Assembly (NCBI RefSeq): GCF_034702125.1
Contig: NC_085880.1
Coordinates: 9,463,177 to 9,527,176, forward strand
Direction of reading: 5' to 3'
DNA length: 64,000 bases
DNA from: Engraulis encrasicolus
Lineage: Eukaryota; Chordata; Actinopteri; Clupeiformes; Engraulidae
The notes under the pieces are model-generated. The model was not told the DNA's origin, made no database searches, and saw only the letters and a list, made by a program, of their open reading frames with translations. A program made the translations under genes and the position numbers. Positions 1 to 12,207 of this stretch are shown here, piece after piece; positions within the stretch are counted from its first letter, which is position 1, and every line of letters begins with the position of its first letter.

Positions 1-167
1 TACTAAAGGCCCTGTGCACTGTCATAGTAGTGTACACAGCAAAAACCGGAGGGTTGAATCAACTCCCACAGAGTCAATTTTAACATTTTTTGCGGGTTTA
101 TTTGGCTCCACACTCTAAAGAGTTAAATTAACATTTTCAATATAGTTAATATTTAACACTGTGCCAA

Positions 168-480
168 GAGTTACTTTTTAACTCCCTAAACTGGGTTAAA
201 GTAACACTATATAGAGTTACATTGACACTTTATCAGAGTTCGTTTTTCACTCCCTAAACTGGGTTAACTTAACACTGCATTGAGTTACATTAACACTATA
301 TCAGAGTTCCTTTTCAACTCCCTACATAAGGTTAAATTAACACTATATCGATATACATTAACACTATGTCAGAGTTCCTTTTTAACTCCTTAAACTGGGT
401 TAAATTAACACTATATCGATTTACATTAACACTAAATCAGAGCTCCTTTTAACTTCCTAAACTGGGTTAAATCGACACAA
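168..480. repeat. 68-bp minisatellite, about 4.5 copies
   Basis: Head-to-tail copies of a unit of about 68 bp that starts GAGTTCCTTTTTAACTCC, runs through AAACTGGGTTAA and ends CATTAACACTATATCA. Copies differ at several positions. Bases 1-32 are nearly identical to 1879-1909, so the window appears to open inside a second copy of the large element described at 1616-6305, with this repeat-bearing sequence inserted after base 32. Confidence 0.85.
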
Positions 481-1285
481 CATACTTTAAAAATCGGACA
501 ATACAACCATTAAAATGACAATAATTAATTCCAAGAAAAATGCGTCTTCAAAAACACAATTTATTTTAACTTTTTAGAATTGTTGACCAATGCATTAATT
601 AAGATCAATTTAAAAAACAAAATACAAGAATGCATAATATTTCAGATCTCTTTTTTTATTGCTGAACAATGAAGGTAATTAACAATACATTTCATAATAT
701 ACTATAAAGATGCAAATCACAGCAGTGTAGCATTAACACATGATAGCATTGGAGCAATAAAACCTTAATTGAATTTACATGCGTCTTTGTATCCTCTTTC
801 ATTCATATTGCTTGTATGTTGAACAGATAATTGAACTAAGAATAAACTATTTAAACTGTGGCATCCCTGTCTCTGTCTCCGTACTAAGAACCTGTGTTGC
901 CTTTCTTTTGAGTAAGGTAATTATTGGTGGTAGACTTTCATGTCTACCCCTGGCGTAGTCGCTACAAAACTCGTAAAGTCCACTCGGTTACAATTGCAAT
1001 TTGGACTTTTCTGTATATGGTGCTATGAAAACGCTTACAACTCCTGGGAGCTACTGGTTTTTAATCAGTGATGTTTAAGCCGGGGCGTTTATGATCAATA
1101 TTGGGTTTCTCTCTCTCCGTGCGTCAGCGGAGACTGCTGTCAGTCACACATGCGCGTGCACACACCCGCACAAAACAGCTTTTCTCTCTACCCCTCTCCT
1201 TTTGTTCAGCTCCTTGTCTCAACTGGAAATATGCATAAGGTAGTCAATATACTGTTACTGTTTAGGTGTGCTGTGGAACGGTAAT
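481..1285. other. intergenic, nothing recognised
   Basis: AT-rich sequence with no open frame of note, no convincing splice-flanked exon and no repeat family that I recognise. Confidence 0.5.
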
Positions 1286-1430
1286 CAGTGTTGGGGGTAA
1301 CGCGTTACTAAGTCACAGCGTTACGTAATTTAATTACTTAGGAACGAAACTTAGGAACGTAACGCATAACTCTTCAAATTTCAGTAACGTAATTACAGTT
1401 ACTACACTGCTGTAATGATCGTTACTAGTT
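1286..1430. mobile_element. hAT-like element terminus (CAGTGTTGGG family)
   Basis: The sequence begins CAGTGTTGGGGGTAACGCG and is followed by repeated GTTAC/GTAAC motifs. It is related to the element end at 15688, which begins CAGTGTTGGGAGTAAC. The far end of this copy was not located. Confidence 0.55.
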
Positions 1431-2657
1431 AAATTAAAATTTAAAGTTTAAATCATCTTCAGGTTTGCTGATATTAGTTCTAGATGTGCGAAGCCCTCTG
1501 TCTCTGGGCTGTTTTTCCCCTAGCCCTTCTCGAGCTCTCGGGTGTGGGTGTGTGAGAGCACGCGCACGGACACTGATGTTCCTTCCTCGTGCATGCAAGG
1601 TCTTTCACTTAGTGTAGGCAATGGGTGAAAAAATCGCTCACAAGGTGATACAAGCATGAAAATTGGCACAGGTGTTCATTAGGACATGCTTATCAATATC
1701 AGGGGTGGAGGCACTCAAAATTCCATGTTGCATAGCAACGGTTGCTAGGCAAAGCATTTCCCTTAGCAACCAGCATCAATTATGCAGTTTCCAATTGATT
1801 TTGTGGTATTAACCCCTTAAGACACGGCATCATAAATTAGCTGTTACCAGAATGGCAATGACCAAGTCGTAATGTATTACTAAAGGCCCTGTGCACTGTC
1901 ATAGTAGTAGGCATATGTACCCTGAGCCATTTTCTTAATATCACTGTAGCAATGCTGAGAAAGGCTCCATATTACAAATATGCACCCTTTTCCTTACGGT
2001 AGCAACCAGCATCAATGAAAACAGGTTCCGAGCAATTATGTGGTATTGTGATGTTTGAATATTGACCGTGTGTCCTAAAATCACTTCATGAATCCTTCAA
2101 GAGGTTATATTAGCAACGAATGACAAAGGCCCCTTTGATGTAATTTTGTTTCCATATAAGTCAATTATGTGAAAAATACAATTTACACTTCAATTTACTT
2201 TTTGAAGACATAATGTCTCAATATGGTTTATATGTCTCAGTACACATCAGGCCTGTCTTCATCTTTATACATAAATACAGTTAGGACAGTGCTGTGTTGT
2301 AAATTGTGACCTGGTAGCCTTTTATTATTCACTATATACGTATAGTGAGTTGGGTGCTACAATATTAAGATACAATAAACTGGTTTACAATAAGTTGGGG
2401 CACTTGGTATTTTGTAAATTAAAACAAAATATTCTTCAATTCATACAAACATTCGATCCATACATAAAATGGAGAACTGTGCAAAGAGAGGAAAGCTGAA
2501 AGGAAAGCAATCCAAGTTGGTTCCTCTACATCAGGACAGTTTTGACCATGGGGTGGCCAGGTTGGGGCCCATTGAAATTCTACTTCTTGGAAATATAACA
2601 AGCCCATATTCTGGTTCTGGGCATCCTGTGTGGTGTCGCATTGAGAGCAATGGTATT

Positions 2658-2790
2658 AGAATAGAATAGAATAGAATAGAATAGAATAGAATAGAATAGA
2701 ACAGAACAGAAAGCCTTTATTGTCATTATACAAAGTATACTGAGATTTGAGCTTCCCTACGAGGTGCACAGTCCTTTATATTGTAGACGA
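2658..2790 (-). repeat. (AGAAT)n tract with LINE-like 3' tail
   Basis: About nine AGAAT units at 2658-2705 are followed by GCCTTTATTGTCATTATAC and a GAGATTTGAGC motif. This arrangement is typical of the reverse-oriented 3' end of a fish LINE, in which the simple repeat is the retroposition tail. No coding part remains. Confidence 0.55.
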
Positions 2791-2794
2791 ATAC

Positions 2795-4250
2795 ATTCCA
2801 GTAAGTATAAGTTCATTTTAGTGACAGCTTTGGAGAAGAATATTCATTTCAAACTAGGCTTGTCTATGTGGTGCTGAGCGGTCATTGTGGTATACCATTG
2901 ATATTACTGTTAATTATAGCATAAGCATATAGCATAAGCATATCTCATCGTGCATGCAAACTTACTCACAATACATTCAGACTATTAGCTGTGGAACTCA
3001 GACTGTGAACACCACAGCTATGGAACTATGGAAACCAATTTCAGTCTTTTGCCATAGCTGATGTTTGTGAATCTGGCAAAATGGTGAGGGTTTTGGGAAG
3101 AATGTGTGTGGTCTTTAAACACCTTCATCTATGACTGGGTTACTCTTGAACAATGCTCAAGGAACATTTCACTCTTCATCAGGATTGTACAGGTAGCTGT
3201 TAACACCTGCTGGGCATTGCTGCCTGTCGCACCTCCTCCGGTGCCCATGGGTCAGCGAGAGAAAATAAGACTTGTGACACAAACATCTTTATTGTATCAA
3301 TTACTAGACAAACATAGGGAATACACATTCATAATGCATAAGCATCATCTTCAGGTCTTGAGGTAGGGTATAGTAGGATTCATATATTTCTCTACAGTTG
3401 TTAATGTCACACCTCCCTAAGAGATGGTCAAGATGTGAGTTCTGTGATTCTATCTAAAGAAGGCTTCTCTAAACAGTTGCGATCCAATGTCTCCCACTCA
3501 CCAAGGCTATCCTGCCACAGCATATCAAGAGGGCAGTTGGCTATTGCTATGCAGGCATGTAGTGTTGTATCAGCAGTTGTCCTCTCTGGCTGAGTGGGGA
3601 TGGACTGGCTCAGCATGGTGGAAGGTTCTTTGGTCAAATTTGCCTAAAACCAGTGCAAATTGTCCAGAGTTACTGAAGTGTTCTTGATAGAGCAGATATC
3701 AAGACTATGTGTTTATGCGCATCTCAAATGCACTGACTACACAAAGCTGACTGTAAGAAAACAATGCCTTTGGCAGTGAAATTCTGCCAATTGAAAATGT
3801 TTAAATTCTGTCTAGCTATAGTCAATAGTAATCGATAGTAGAAATATTATAGCCTAGTATTATATAGAAAAGAAAGGTTTGGTACTTTTAACTTTGTAAA
3901 TACAATATACGTACACTCAGTAGAGGGGTGTAATATTATTAACCTGACCAGTATAGAGAGAAACACATGTCTTTGCATTCCAAATACTATCTGTTGTTTT
4001 GAATGTAACTTATCTTTAACTTGACATATAATTAGGCCCTTTAGGTTGAAAGAATTTTACAGTCATCCTAAATATATTAGTCCATTTAGTTTTGGATATA
4101 ATAATGAATAATACTGGGGTAAGCATGAGGATCACTGTCAGATGACACTTCTCAACACAGCACATATGTATCATGTACTACGTGTATACTGTATGCATTC
4201 TTTCTTCCTGATTTTTTTTTTTTGCCTGGTCAGTTGGCAGTATTTGGTAC
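2795..4250. other. interior of the large inverted-repeat element, nothing recognised
   Basis: Short frames only. No domain, exon or second repeat family could be supported here. Confidence 0.45.
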
Positions 4251-4255
4251 ATGTA

Positions 4256-5884
4256 CAGTCCCAAGAAAAAGTTTGTACACCCTTTGAAATTTCTTACCTT
4301 TCTGTTAAAATTGGTCATAAAACATGGTCGGATCTTCCCGGAAATCACAAGAAGGAACAACCAGAGTCTGCTTTAACTAATTCAACCCCAACATTTACAA
4401 GTTTTCATATTTTCATTGGCCATAAGATGTAAACATTCACAGGACAGCAAGGCATAAGTAAGTACACCCTAGCATTCAATAGGTTTTAACCCTAAGTTAG
4501 TCACAATAACCTCAACCAGTTGTTTCCTGTAGTTGCAGATCAGATTAACAAAACAATCTGGATGTATCTGGTCTCCCTCTTCTTTAGAAAACTGCCTCTC
4601 GTCAGCAAGGTTTGTGGGATGTCTGGAGTGCATAGCTTTCTTGTCTTTATGCCATATAATCTCAATTGTATTTTGTCAGGGCTTTGACTGGGCTATTCCA
4701 GAATGTGTATTTCATAATTATGAAACCATTCTAAAGTCGATTTGCTTCTAAAGTATGGGTTGTTGTCACATTTCAGGACCCATACTCCTGTGTGCTTCAA
4801 CTGTTTGACAGACTATCTCACTGTTTTCAGTAAAATATTTCGATAAACTTCTGAGTTCATTGTTCCACTGATAATAGCAAACTGAAAAGGGCCTGAGGCA
4901 GGAAGGTAGCCGCATATAATGATGCTCCCGCCACCATACTCAAAGGTGGAGATGATGTTTTGGTGAAGGTGTGGTTCTCCAGTTCTCCTCCAAACATGAC
5001 ATTGTGTGTTCCCCTGAACAATTCAACTTTGGTTTCAACGTTGGTCTACAGAATATTTTGCAGTAATTCTATGAAGCATATAAATGCTTTTTCGCAAACC
5101 TCAAAGGTGCAGCAATATTTTTTTGGTCAGAAACCCCATTAATTTTAGATTGTCAGAATGAATCCCATTTTTAGCTATTCTTGGTTACATCTCCTCTTCT
5201 GAGTATGGTGGCGGGAGCATCATTATATGCGGCTTCCTTGCTGCCTCAGGCCCTTGACAGTTTGCTATTATTAGTGGAACAATGAACTCAAATTTATTGT
5301 GATATTTTACAAAAAAAACGCGAGGAAGTCTGTCACACAGTTGAAACACACAAGAGTATGGGTCCTGAAATGTGACGACAACCCATACTTTAGAAGCAAA
5401 TCGACTTTAGAATGGCTTCATAATAATGAAATACACATTCTGAAATAGCCCAGTCAAAGCCCTGACAAAAACAATTGAGATTATATGGCATGAAGTCACG
5501 AAAGCTATGCACTCCAGACATCCCACAAACCTTGCTGACGAGAGGCAGTTCTCTAAAGAAGAGGGAGACAAGATACAAACAGATTGTTTTGTTCATCTGA
5601 TCTGCAACTACAGGACAAGTCTGGTTGATGATATTGCAACTAACTGAGGGTTAAAACCTACTTAATGCAAGGGTGTACTTACTTATGCCCTGCTCTCCTG
5701 TGAATGTTATGGCCTTATGACCAATAAAAATATGATAACATGTAAATGTTTGGGTGGAATTAATTAAAGCAGACTCTGGTTGTTCCTTCTTGAGATTTCC
5801 GGGAAGATCAGACCATGTTTTATGATCAATTTTGACAGAAATGTAAGAAATTTCAAAGGGTGTACAAACTTTTTCTTGGGACTG
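4256..5884. mobile_element. head-to-head inverted pair of Tc1-like elements
   Basis: Both outer ends read CAGTCCCAAGAAAAAGTTTG inward and are flanked by TA (4254-4255 and 5885-5886), the Tc1/mariner target. Arms of roughly 690 bp are inverted copies. Each carries a decayed transposase block: on the + strand near 5203 it translates as YGGGSIII followed by LAASG, matching the conserved YGGGS block of Tc1 transposases, and the mirror copy lies near 4905. Stops and indels rule out activity. The symmetrical layout suggests a fold-back rearrangement or insertion of one copy beside another. Confidence 0.8.
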
Positions 5885-6319
5885 TATATAAAGATAGGCC
5901 TAGAGACATTTGTGAAGCCAGTTTCACCTGACATGATTTTAAAAAGACATTATCATTTAACATGGAATTATTCACATAATAACAATGATTTTGGGTGGAT
6001 AAAATTACATCATAAGGGGTCAATATGGTACATATTTGCCATATAACTTCTTGAAGTATTGCTACAGTGATTGTAGGACAAGGTCTTAGGGCAGAGATGC
6101 CTTCATACCACAAAATCAATCAGAAATGGCATAATTGATAGTGGTTGCTAGGGAAAGTGCTTTACCTAGCAACCGTTGCTAGGCAACATGGAATTCTGAG
6201 TGCCTCCACCCCTGACATTGATAAGCATGTCCTAATGAACACTTGTGCCAAGTTTCATGCTTGTATCACCTTGTGAGCGATTCTTCCAGTATTTAACACC
6301 CATTGCTTACGCTAAATGG

Positions 6320-6475
6320 GTTTGTTCGTGATGAAGCAGTGATGTCTTTGCTATGCAGCGTGCATGCACACTTTGCTAGTATGATGCATTCTGGGTAGAA
6401 AATTCTAACCAGAATGCATCAAACTGGCAAAGTGTGCACGCGCACTGCATAGCAAAAGCATCACTTACTGCTCAT
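6320..6475. repeat. hairpin-forming short element
   Basis: Two arms of about 55 nt (6345-6402 and 6411-6468) pair in inverse orientation around a short AT-rich loop. One includes GATGCATTCTGG, the other CCAGAATGCATC. A shorter relative lies at 50943-51048. Confidence 0.7.
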
Positions 6476-6639
6476 TTTTCATGCGTTCTGGTCACATGTG
6501 CATTTTGTTAGTGTCCCAACCAATGACGTATATACTAAGTATATAAGTCAGTGGTCCCAAGTTCAACCCTAGAGGAAGGCCTATCACTTGAGGCTGTCAT
6601 GTTTTAGCGCATGTTGAGCACTTGGTGGTGTTACTGAAG

Positions 6640-6900
6640 TGAAGTGAAAGACCATTGGGAAACTCCAACACCCATTGTCATTTTGACACAGCACTCCACA
6701 GCACACAAGTGAACACTGCACACAACAAAATTGCATTTATGCCTCACCTATGCAAGGGAGCAGCTCTCAATGGCGCAGTGTGGCGGGACCTTACTCATGG
6801 AGGAGGATGTGGGAGAGCACTGGTTGATTACTCCCCTCCACCAACTTGGTAGGTCGAGAGTCAAACCGGCAACCTTTGGGTTTACAAGTCTGACACCCTA
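6640..6900 (-). mobile_element. tRNA-derived SINE, reverse orientation
   Basis: The right end carries GAGTCAAACCGGCAACC, the reverse complement of a Pol III B-box-like GGTTTGACTC, next to TTTGGGTTTACAAGTCTGAC. The same layout is seen in common teleost SINEs. The body contains GGAGGAGGATGTGGGAGAGC. Intact direct repeats were not found. Confidence 0.6.
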
Positions 6901-7229
6901 AGGAAGCGAAGCACTCTTCAGATTTTTCTCTGTCTATTCGTCTACGAACGTTTCGGGCAGAGCCCTTCTTCAGAGTGTAATGGCGATTGCCATGCTGGAA
7001 ATTATGGCTATAACAGGCAGTGGCCTAGTATACAGCCCACATGATTAATCCCAACCCCTGATCACAGTCAGGAACTATAATGTGGCCCCCAGAGAAAAAA
7101 GATTGGGGACCCCTGCCTTACATTTTAAATATAGGCCTAGTAATATTGTAGTGTAAAGGATTATTTTGAAAATACAGTAACATGTAATCAGTAATGCATT
7201 ACTGTTTCTGAGTAATTTGTCCAACACTA
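6901..7229. mobile_element. right ends of two nested hAT elements (unit A copy)
   Basis: A hAT-like end finishes GGGGACCCCTG at 7115 and is followed by CCTTACAT (7116-7123). The enclosing element finishes at 7229 (CCAACACTA) and is followed by CTCTTCAT (7230-7237). The matching left ends, preceded by exactly the same 8-mers, are in unit B at 16184 and 15688. Together the two duplicated units prove one hAT copy inserted inside another. The left part (6901-7075) is shared with 16639-16810. Confidence 0.8.
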
Positions 7230-7237
7230 CTCTTCAT

Positions 7238-7302
7238 TTAGACATGGGACGGAAACCCCACAGCCCAGTGCCCACACTGCCCAAAGAATAAGGGGAAGTA
7301 AC
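7238..7302 (+). pseudogene. remnant of a C2H2 zinc-finger gene, last finger
   Basis: The sequence reads GACATGGGACGGAAACCCC then CACACTGCCCAAAGAATAAG. It aligns with the last-finger coding region of the intact genes (22530-22590 and 29323-29380) but carries indels and stops. It directly follows the CTCTTCAT duplication of a hAT element, so that insertion split this pseudogene. Its upstream half survives only in unit B at 15631-15687. Confidence 0.75.
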
Positions 7303-8424
7303 ACGTCAGGAAAAAAAAGTTGCATTTAGCTGAAGCAAATATTCATATAGGCTATAGGCTACATGATGTTGAAATTATATCCAATGAATAATAAAATGTG
7401 AAGAAGATTAAGGACCACTTTGTGTGGAGGCCTATGTGTGTGTGCGTGCGTGCGTGTGGCGAGTATTAGTCATTCACCCTCCGGTACAGAAGGTGGCGAT
7501 ATGCACCGTTTGCCAATATAGCCAAGCCCCAGATGTCAGCTCCAACTTTGACAAAATCGTGCAGCTGCTGGTCTACCCTCTCTGGTAAAAACAAGACGTG
7601 AAAAGGGACAATGTAAAACTAAGTAATAATCAAGTTCTTAAAAAGCTGTGTCTGATCATATGGACACGTAGCCTCCTATGGACCAATTGAAGTGAGCACG
7701 ATTAGTGGAGCAACACGAACGTTTTGGTGAGTTTTAATGTCAGAACAACATTTATTGATAATGCAACAGCTCAAAGATCCATGCATGCTTCTAGGCGCTG
7801 GTAAACGCAGGAGTGTCCAATAGGCTACTTTAAAAGAAAGAAGTAGACTTCTTTAAAACATAATTGATTATTTCAATGTGGGGTGTGGCTCCTGCTCAAA
7901 AACCAGAGGTGGAACGTAAGTATTTTTTTTTTTTTACCTTGTTACTGTACTTCGTAGTTTTTTCTAGATTTTTTCCTGGAATTTTTATTTTTGTGTTTGT
8001 AAAAATAAGGCCTATGCAGACTTTACTTTTACTTAGTTACATTTTCTGACAATTACTTGTGCTTTCTACTCCTTACATTAGGCTACTAGAAAAATACTTT
8101 GTTAGGCTACTTTATCCTGTTGTGTTTCGTGGATATTTGAGTAGCCTCAGCTGCGGGCAGGGAGAAGGGACCCCTCTTACAAACTGACACCCAGACAAGA
8201 AAAGATAGGGCCTACTTAAAAAAAAAAAAAAAAAAAACATTAACAGGACTCCATTGTCATGTTCAAATAGAACCGAAAACCGTTGCAGAAACTTTTTCCT
8301 TTTGGATTAAGTCATTGCGCAAGTAGGTATAGGCCTACTTGTACTTTTGTACACAAAATTTAAAAGTTAGTAGGCCTACATGACTTTTACTTAAGGACAT
8401 TTTTGGTGTACACCATTTTCAGGT
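7303..8424. other. unit A spacer, no gene
   Basis: This is repeated in unit B (16813-17280) apart from a deletion of roughly 900 bp that removes 7751-8652 there. It contains short T and A runs. No coding exon was recognised. Confidence 0.5.
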
Positions 8425-9143
8425 GACCTTACAGGCTATGTTTAGACCGGAATCGGGCCATTCAAAAGTTTTTTTGATATTCAATTTTTTTTTTCAAAGT
8501 ATCATAATTCATATTCTGAAGGTTGTTGTATTGCATGCTGTAATGTGTAGAGCCAGAAAAGAGCTTTCAAACAATACAGACATATTTTTGTGACTTACAC
8601 TGACAGATATAATCAATGCTGAATGACATATATAAACCTTGGTAACGCTTTACTTAACGGTACAGTAATTAGGCCTACTGTGTACTTTCTGTGTAACAAC
8701 AGGTAACAGAAAGACATTACATGGTATCTGATGGGTAAAAGGGGATAATTACAAAATACCATGTTATACACATATCCCAAGAATTACTATGAAACTACTG
8801 GGTATTTTCTAACCATCTAATAATCAAACTTCTCTCTTTTACCCTGCTGTTACCCAATGGTATTTACTTTGTAATTACCCCCTTTTTACCCTAGGCTATA
8901 GGTACCATGTAACTTCTATCTGTTACCCTGTTTTTACCCGGAAAGTACACAGTAATTACATAGGGTAACTGTACCGTAAAGTAAAGCGTTACCTAAACCT
9001 TTGCTAGTCTGTTTCTCTCTTAATATTGGTGTCAGATTCACACAGTTCTGGGGTGCTACCATGCTTCTAAACAGACACACCAAGTATGATTGAAATCTGT
9101 GTCGGTCGGGTCCCAAAGTGTCTGATTTCATGTGAAATGACCC
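8425..9143. mobile_element. end of a GGGTCATTTC-family DNA element, split by a MITE
   Basis: Reading leftward from 9143, the sequence begins GGGTCATTTCACATGAAATC. It is an inverted copy of 12351-12760, apart from the 353-bp hAT element at 8641-8993 that lies inside it. The two copies face each other with their termini toward 9143 and 12351, so they are ends of two separate insertions or the remains of one rearranged element. Confidence 0.65.
8641..8993. mobile_element. hAT MITE, TSD TAAACCTT
   Basis: Terminal inverted repeats are GGTAACGCTTTACTTAACGG and CCGTAAAGTAAAGCGTTACC (near-perfect). The element is bracketed by identical 8-bp duplications TAAACCTT at 8633-8640 and 8994-9001. An 8-bp duplication is diagnostic of hAT elements. 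The unit B copy (about 17282-17592) has lost its left end through a deletion. Confidence 0.9.
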
Positions 9144-9323
9144 AATATCATAAAATGGCCATAATGCAGTGAGTTTCCTGTGGTGTGACTGCGGTGTGAC
9201 ATGCCTACGCAATGTGTTGATGCAGGACACATTTTCCAAAAAATTTAATAAATAAGGCGAAATTCCACGGACCCCCCCCCCCCCCATTTTTTTCCATCAT
9301 TTTTTTTCAGGAATTGAAAAAAC

Positions 9324-9324
<1 letters not shown>

Positions 9325-9411
<87 letters not shown>
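9325..9411. repeat. (TG)n microsatellite
   Basis: About 43 uninterrupted TG units. The corresponding place in unit B (about 19978) has a T-run instead, so the repeat expanded after duplication or was lost in B. Confidence 0.95.
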
Positions 9412-9414
<3 letters not shown>

Positions 9415-9470
9415 ATGCCCTTAAACGTCAACCCCAGTACTTCTTCCACCTCTGCTCAAAACATAGACAT

Positions 9471-9736
9471 TAGGGCTGTAACGATATTGTATCGAACCAA
9501 GAAATCATGATACACAGAGTCACGATACTGTATCGTGATACAAGGAGGCAGTATCGTGATACGCCCTTTCAAAGTTTTATTACCCATTAGTCCAGAAAAC
9601 AACCTTATGATTTGATGTGATAGTGTTTCCAAACTTCAGTGGAGATACATTTCAGAAATCGTGCTGTGTATCGAACCGTTGGTCAAAAATCGTGATATGA
9701 ACCGAATCGTGAGTTGAGTGTATCGTTACAGCCCTA
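9471..9736. mobile_element. hAT MITE, TSD ATAGACAT
   Basis: The ends are TAGGGCTGTAACGATA and TATCGTTACAGCCCTA, flanked by exact 8-bp copies of ATAGACAT (9463-9470 and 9737-9744). The interior is a degenerate tandem of TATCGTGATAC-like motifs in both orientations. Confidence 0.92.
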
Positions 9737-10131
9737 ATAGACATGTAGGCCTAGTGTATGGATACAAGCGTTTATATTTTGTTAAATATTATGACAAACG
9801 AACATTTGACACAGGACAACCCCAGCAATGTTTTTGGCCACAGGCTAATGATGTATGGTGCATGTATTGTTTCATCAGTGTTTGAATGAGCCTTAAAGTC
9901 TGTGAGGGGCCAAATAAAGTTGTCTTTGTTCTCTGGCCTCAGGTTTGAAATTGCCCTCCCCCAACTGATGATTTGAATTTGTCCTTGGATCATTCAATAT
10001 GACCTAACTTCCTGTAAATTCTCAGTATGCAGGCCTTTGATAGGACTCTTTCTTTGTTCTGACCTGTACCAGTTAACACCTCAAGGAGAGGGGGTGAGGG
10101 GGCCTGGAGACAATGGCCCTTGTGCCTATGG

Positions 10132-10541
10132 CAGGGGTGGGGAACCTATGTCTTGAGGGCCGCTTAGGGCCCTTGAGTTCGTTTTATTCGGCCCCCGACA
10201 TAACTTTAATGTTATGCAGTGACGAGGTTCCTCGTCGTTAATCGAGCCCCTCAGGCCCCCTAAGTGGGGTGTCTCGGAGCCCGATCCCGTCGCCGCGTTT
10301 TGGAAGAATTTCAGCCCACACAGTGTTTCAGCAGTCGTTGTTGTTGAGTTTATTGTCTTCAAAGAACAGCCACCAGCGTACCAAGAGTGAAGAGTTGGCC
10401 AACCCGAGAACAGCTTGCTTCAAATGCGTGAAGTATCGTTCGCAAAGTGATCTGAAGTCCAGTTGGCAAAGTGCCCACAATATATACCCTAAGGAACCCC
10501 CGAAACTATGACGTCTTGGGGTAATTACGAAAGTTCACAAT
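10132..10541. mobile_element. left arm of a long-TIR hAT element (unit A copy)
   Basis: It begins CAGGGGTGGGGAACCT and is preceded by GCCTATGG, exactly as at 18013 in unit B. The arm is interrupted after base 10541 by a fold-back insertion and resumes at 12208. No right terminus was found in this unit. Confidence 0.75.
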
Positions 10542-12207
10542 GGGTCATTCCACGCCAAATCAACAAGAGCCCGCGGACTTAGGTCTCAAAAAATTCTGAA
10601 AATATTACCAAGTGTACCCATGGTACTTAAGAGAAACACTGTAAATTTATTTTAATGTAAGATGTATACTCTCCGTGTTACAGCCAATTTTACTGGGGGA
10701 GGGGGGTGCCCATTTTGTTCACACTCTTTTTTTTTTGTCAAAGTTCACAAGCCCGTAGCTCAAGAACTAAACCATGTAGGAAGCTCAAATTTGGCATGCT
10801 GGTACATAGATAGGAATAGTTTGTTGCAGATTTGTCGGTTTTGGTCAATATGATCCTGCATCGTCATGGCATTCCCTCAAAAATGATACAAATTGCACTG
10901 GAGTTTTTGGCTGTGCTCTGTTTAGGCCTTCAGAAGACATATTTGTGCCCAACATAGCCTCTTGATTTTTTCCCCTTGTAGAGACAAGTAGGGACACTCT
11001 CATAAAAAGCTATAAATAGAAAGGAAACCCCATCAGTGTTTGACCAGAAGACCTCACAAGTCTGACAAATCATTTTGGGTGTCATTTTCAGAGCTCCAGA
11101 ACCCCTTGTGGGATTGTCCACAGATTTTTATTTTATTTTTTTCTTCATTCTCCATGAATTCTTCTTTTTAAAAATGCAAATGAGACTTGTCTTATGTGAT
11201 GTTTTCTTTTGTAATTTCCAACCTGAACATGGGCAACATGCACATTGAGGGCAATATGTTTTCTATGCGTTTCTTCCGCTGCCATCTGCTGGTCAAAAAA
11301 AGTAACAACATGACTCCTTGTGCCTGACCTACTGTCTCTTTTGGTGTGCAAACCTGCTCCCACATTGAACGCTCCTGGAATCATTGAAATTGAAAGTGAT
11401 ACCTGCACCCCTGCACAGGGACTCTCGGGTGATCATGTCTGGGCAAAATTTGCATTTGATTATTTAGTCTTTACATTAAATGTTATCGAAATCATGTTGC
11501 TCTCTTTTTGCATTTTGCCCATGTTCAGGGTGGAAATTACAAAAGAAAACATCACATAAGACAAGTCTCATTGGTATTTTTAAAAAGAAGACTTCATGGA
11601 GAATGAGGAAAAATATAAAATAAAAATCTGTGTACAATCCCACAAGGTGTTCTGGTGCTCTGAAAATGGCACCCAAAATGATTTGTCAGACTTGTGAGGT
11701 CTTCTGGTCAAACACTGATGGGGTTTCCTGTCTATTTATAGATTTTTATGGGAGTGTTTCTACTTGTATCTACAAGGGGAAAAAATCATGAGGCTATGTT
11801 GGGCACAAATATGTCTTCTGAAGGCCTAAACAGAGCACAGCCAAAAACTCCAGTACAATTTGTATCATCTTTGAGGGAATGCTATGACGATGCAGGATCA
11901 TACAGACCAAAACTGACAGTTTTGCAACAAACTATTCCTATCTATGTACTAGCATGCCAAATTTGAGCTTCCTACATGGTTTAGTTCTTGAGCTACGGGC
12001 TTGTGAACTTTGACAAAAAAAAGAGTGTGAACAAAATGGGCACCCCCCTCCCCCAGTGAAATTGGCTGTAACATGGAGAGTATACATCCTACATTCAAAT
12101 AAAGTAACAATGTTTCTCTTAAGTACCATGGGTACACTCAGTAATATTTTCAGAATTTTTTGAGACATAAGTGTGCAGGCACTTGCTGATTTGGCGTGGA
12201 ATGACCC
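10542..12207. mobile_element. 1.67-kb fold-back element, TSD CAAT
   Basis: The ends are GGGTCATTCCACGCC and GGCGTGGAATGACCC. Arms of about 700 bp (roughly 10542-11242 and 11513-12207) pair along their whole length and leave a loop of about 270 bp. The 4-bp CAAT is duplicated at 10538-10541 and 12208-12211. The duplicated unit B keeps the empty site (TTCACAATGGAAGAT near 18451), which proves the insertion and its boundaries. No transposase is encoded. Open frames here are fragments of the arms. Confidence 0.9.

Larger units (their letters stand above)
1616..6305. mobile_element. 4.7-kb element with long diverged inverted repeats
   Basis: Bases 1616-1808 and 6106-6305 are inverted copies, both containing the reverse-paired block around ACGGTTGCTAGGC and GTGATACAAGCATG. 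The pairing continues weakly inward (for example ATCACTGTAGCAAT near 1945 against ATTGCTACAGTGAT near 6060). The interior holds a Tc1-like inverted pair at 4256-5884 and no intact reading frame. I cannot name the family. Target-site duplications were not resolved. Confidence 0.6.

Noticed and set aside
9328..9510. Frames of alternating Cys-Val or Thr-His (9328, 27515, 38703, 47921, 48003, 52947, 59946, 60116)
   Set aside because: These are translations of (TG)n or (CA)n microsatellites, which lack stops in several frames. Nothing else supports coding.
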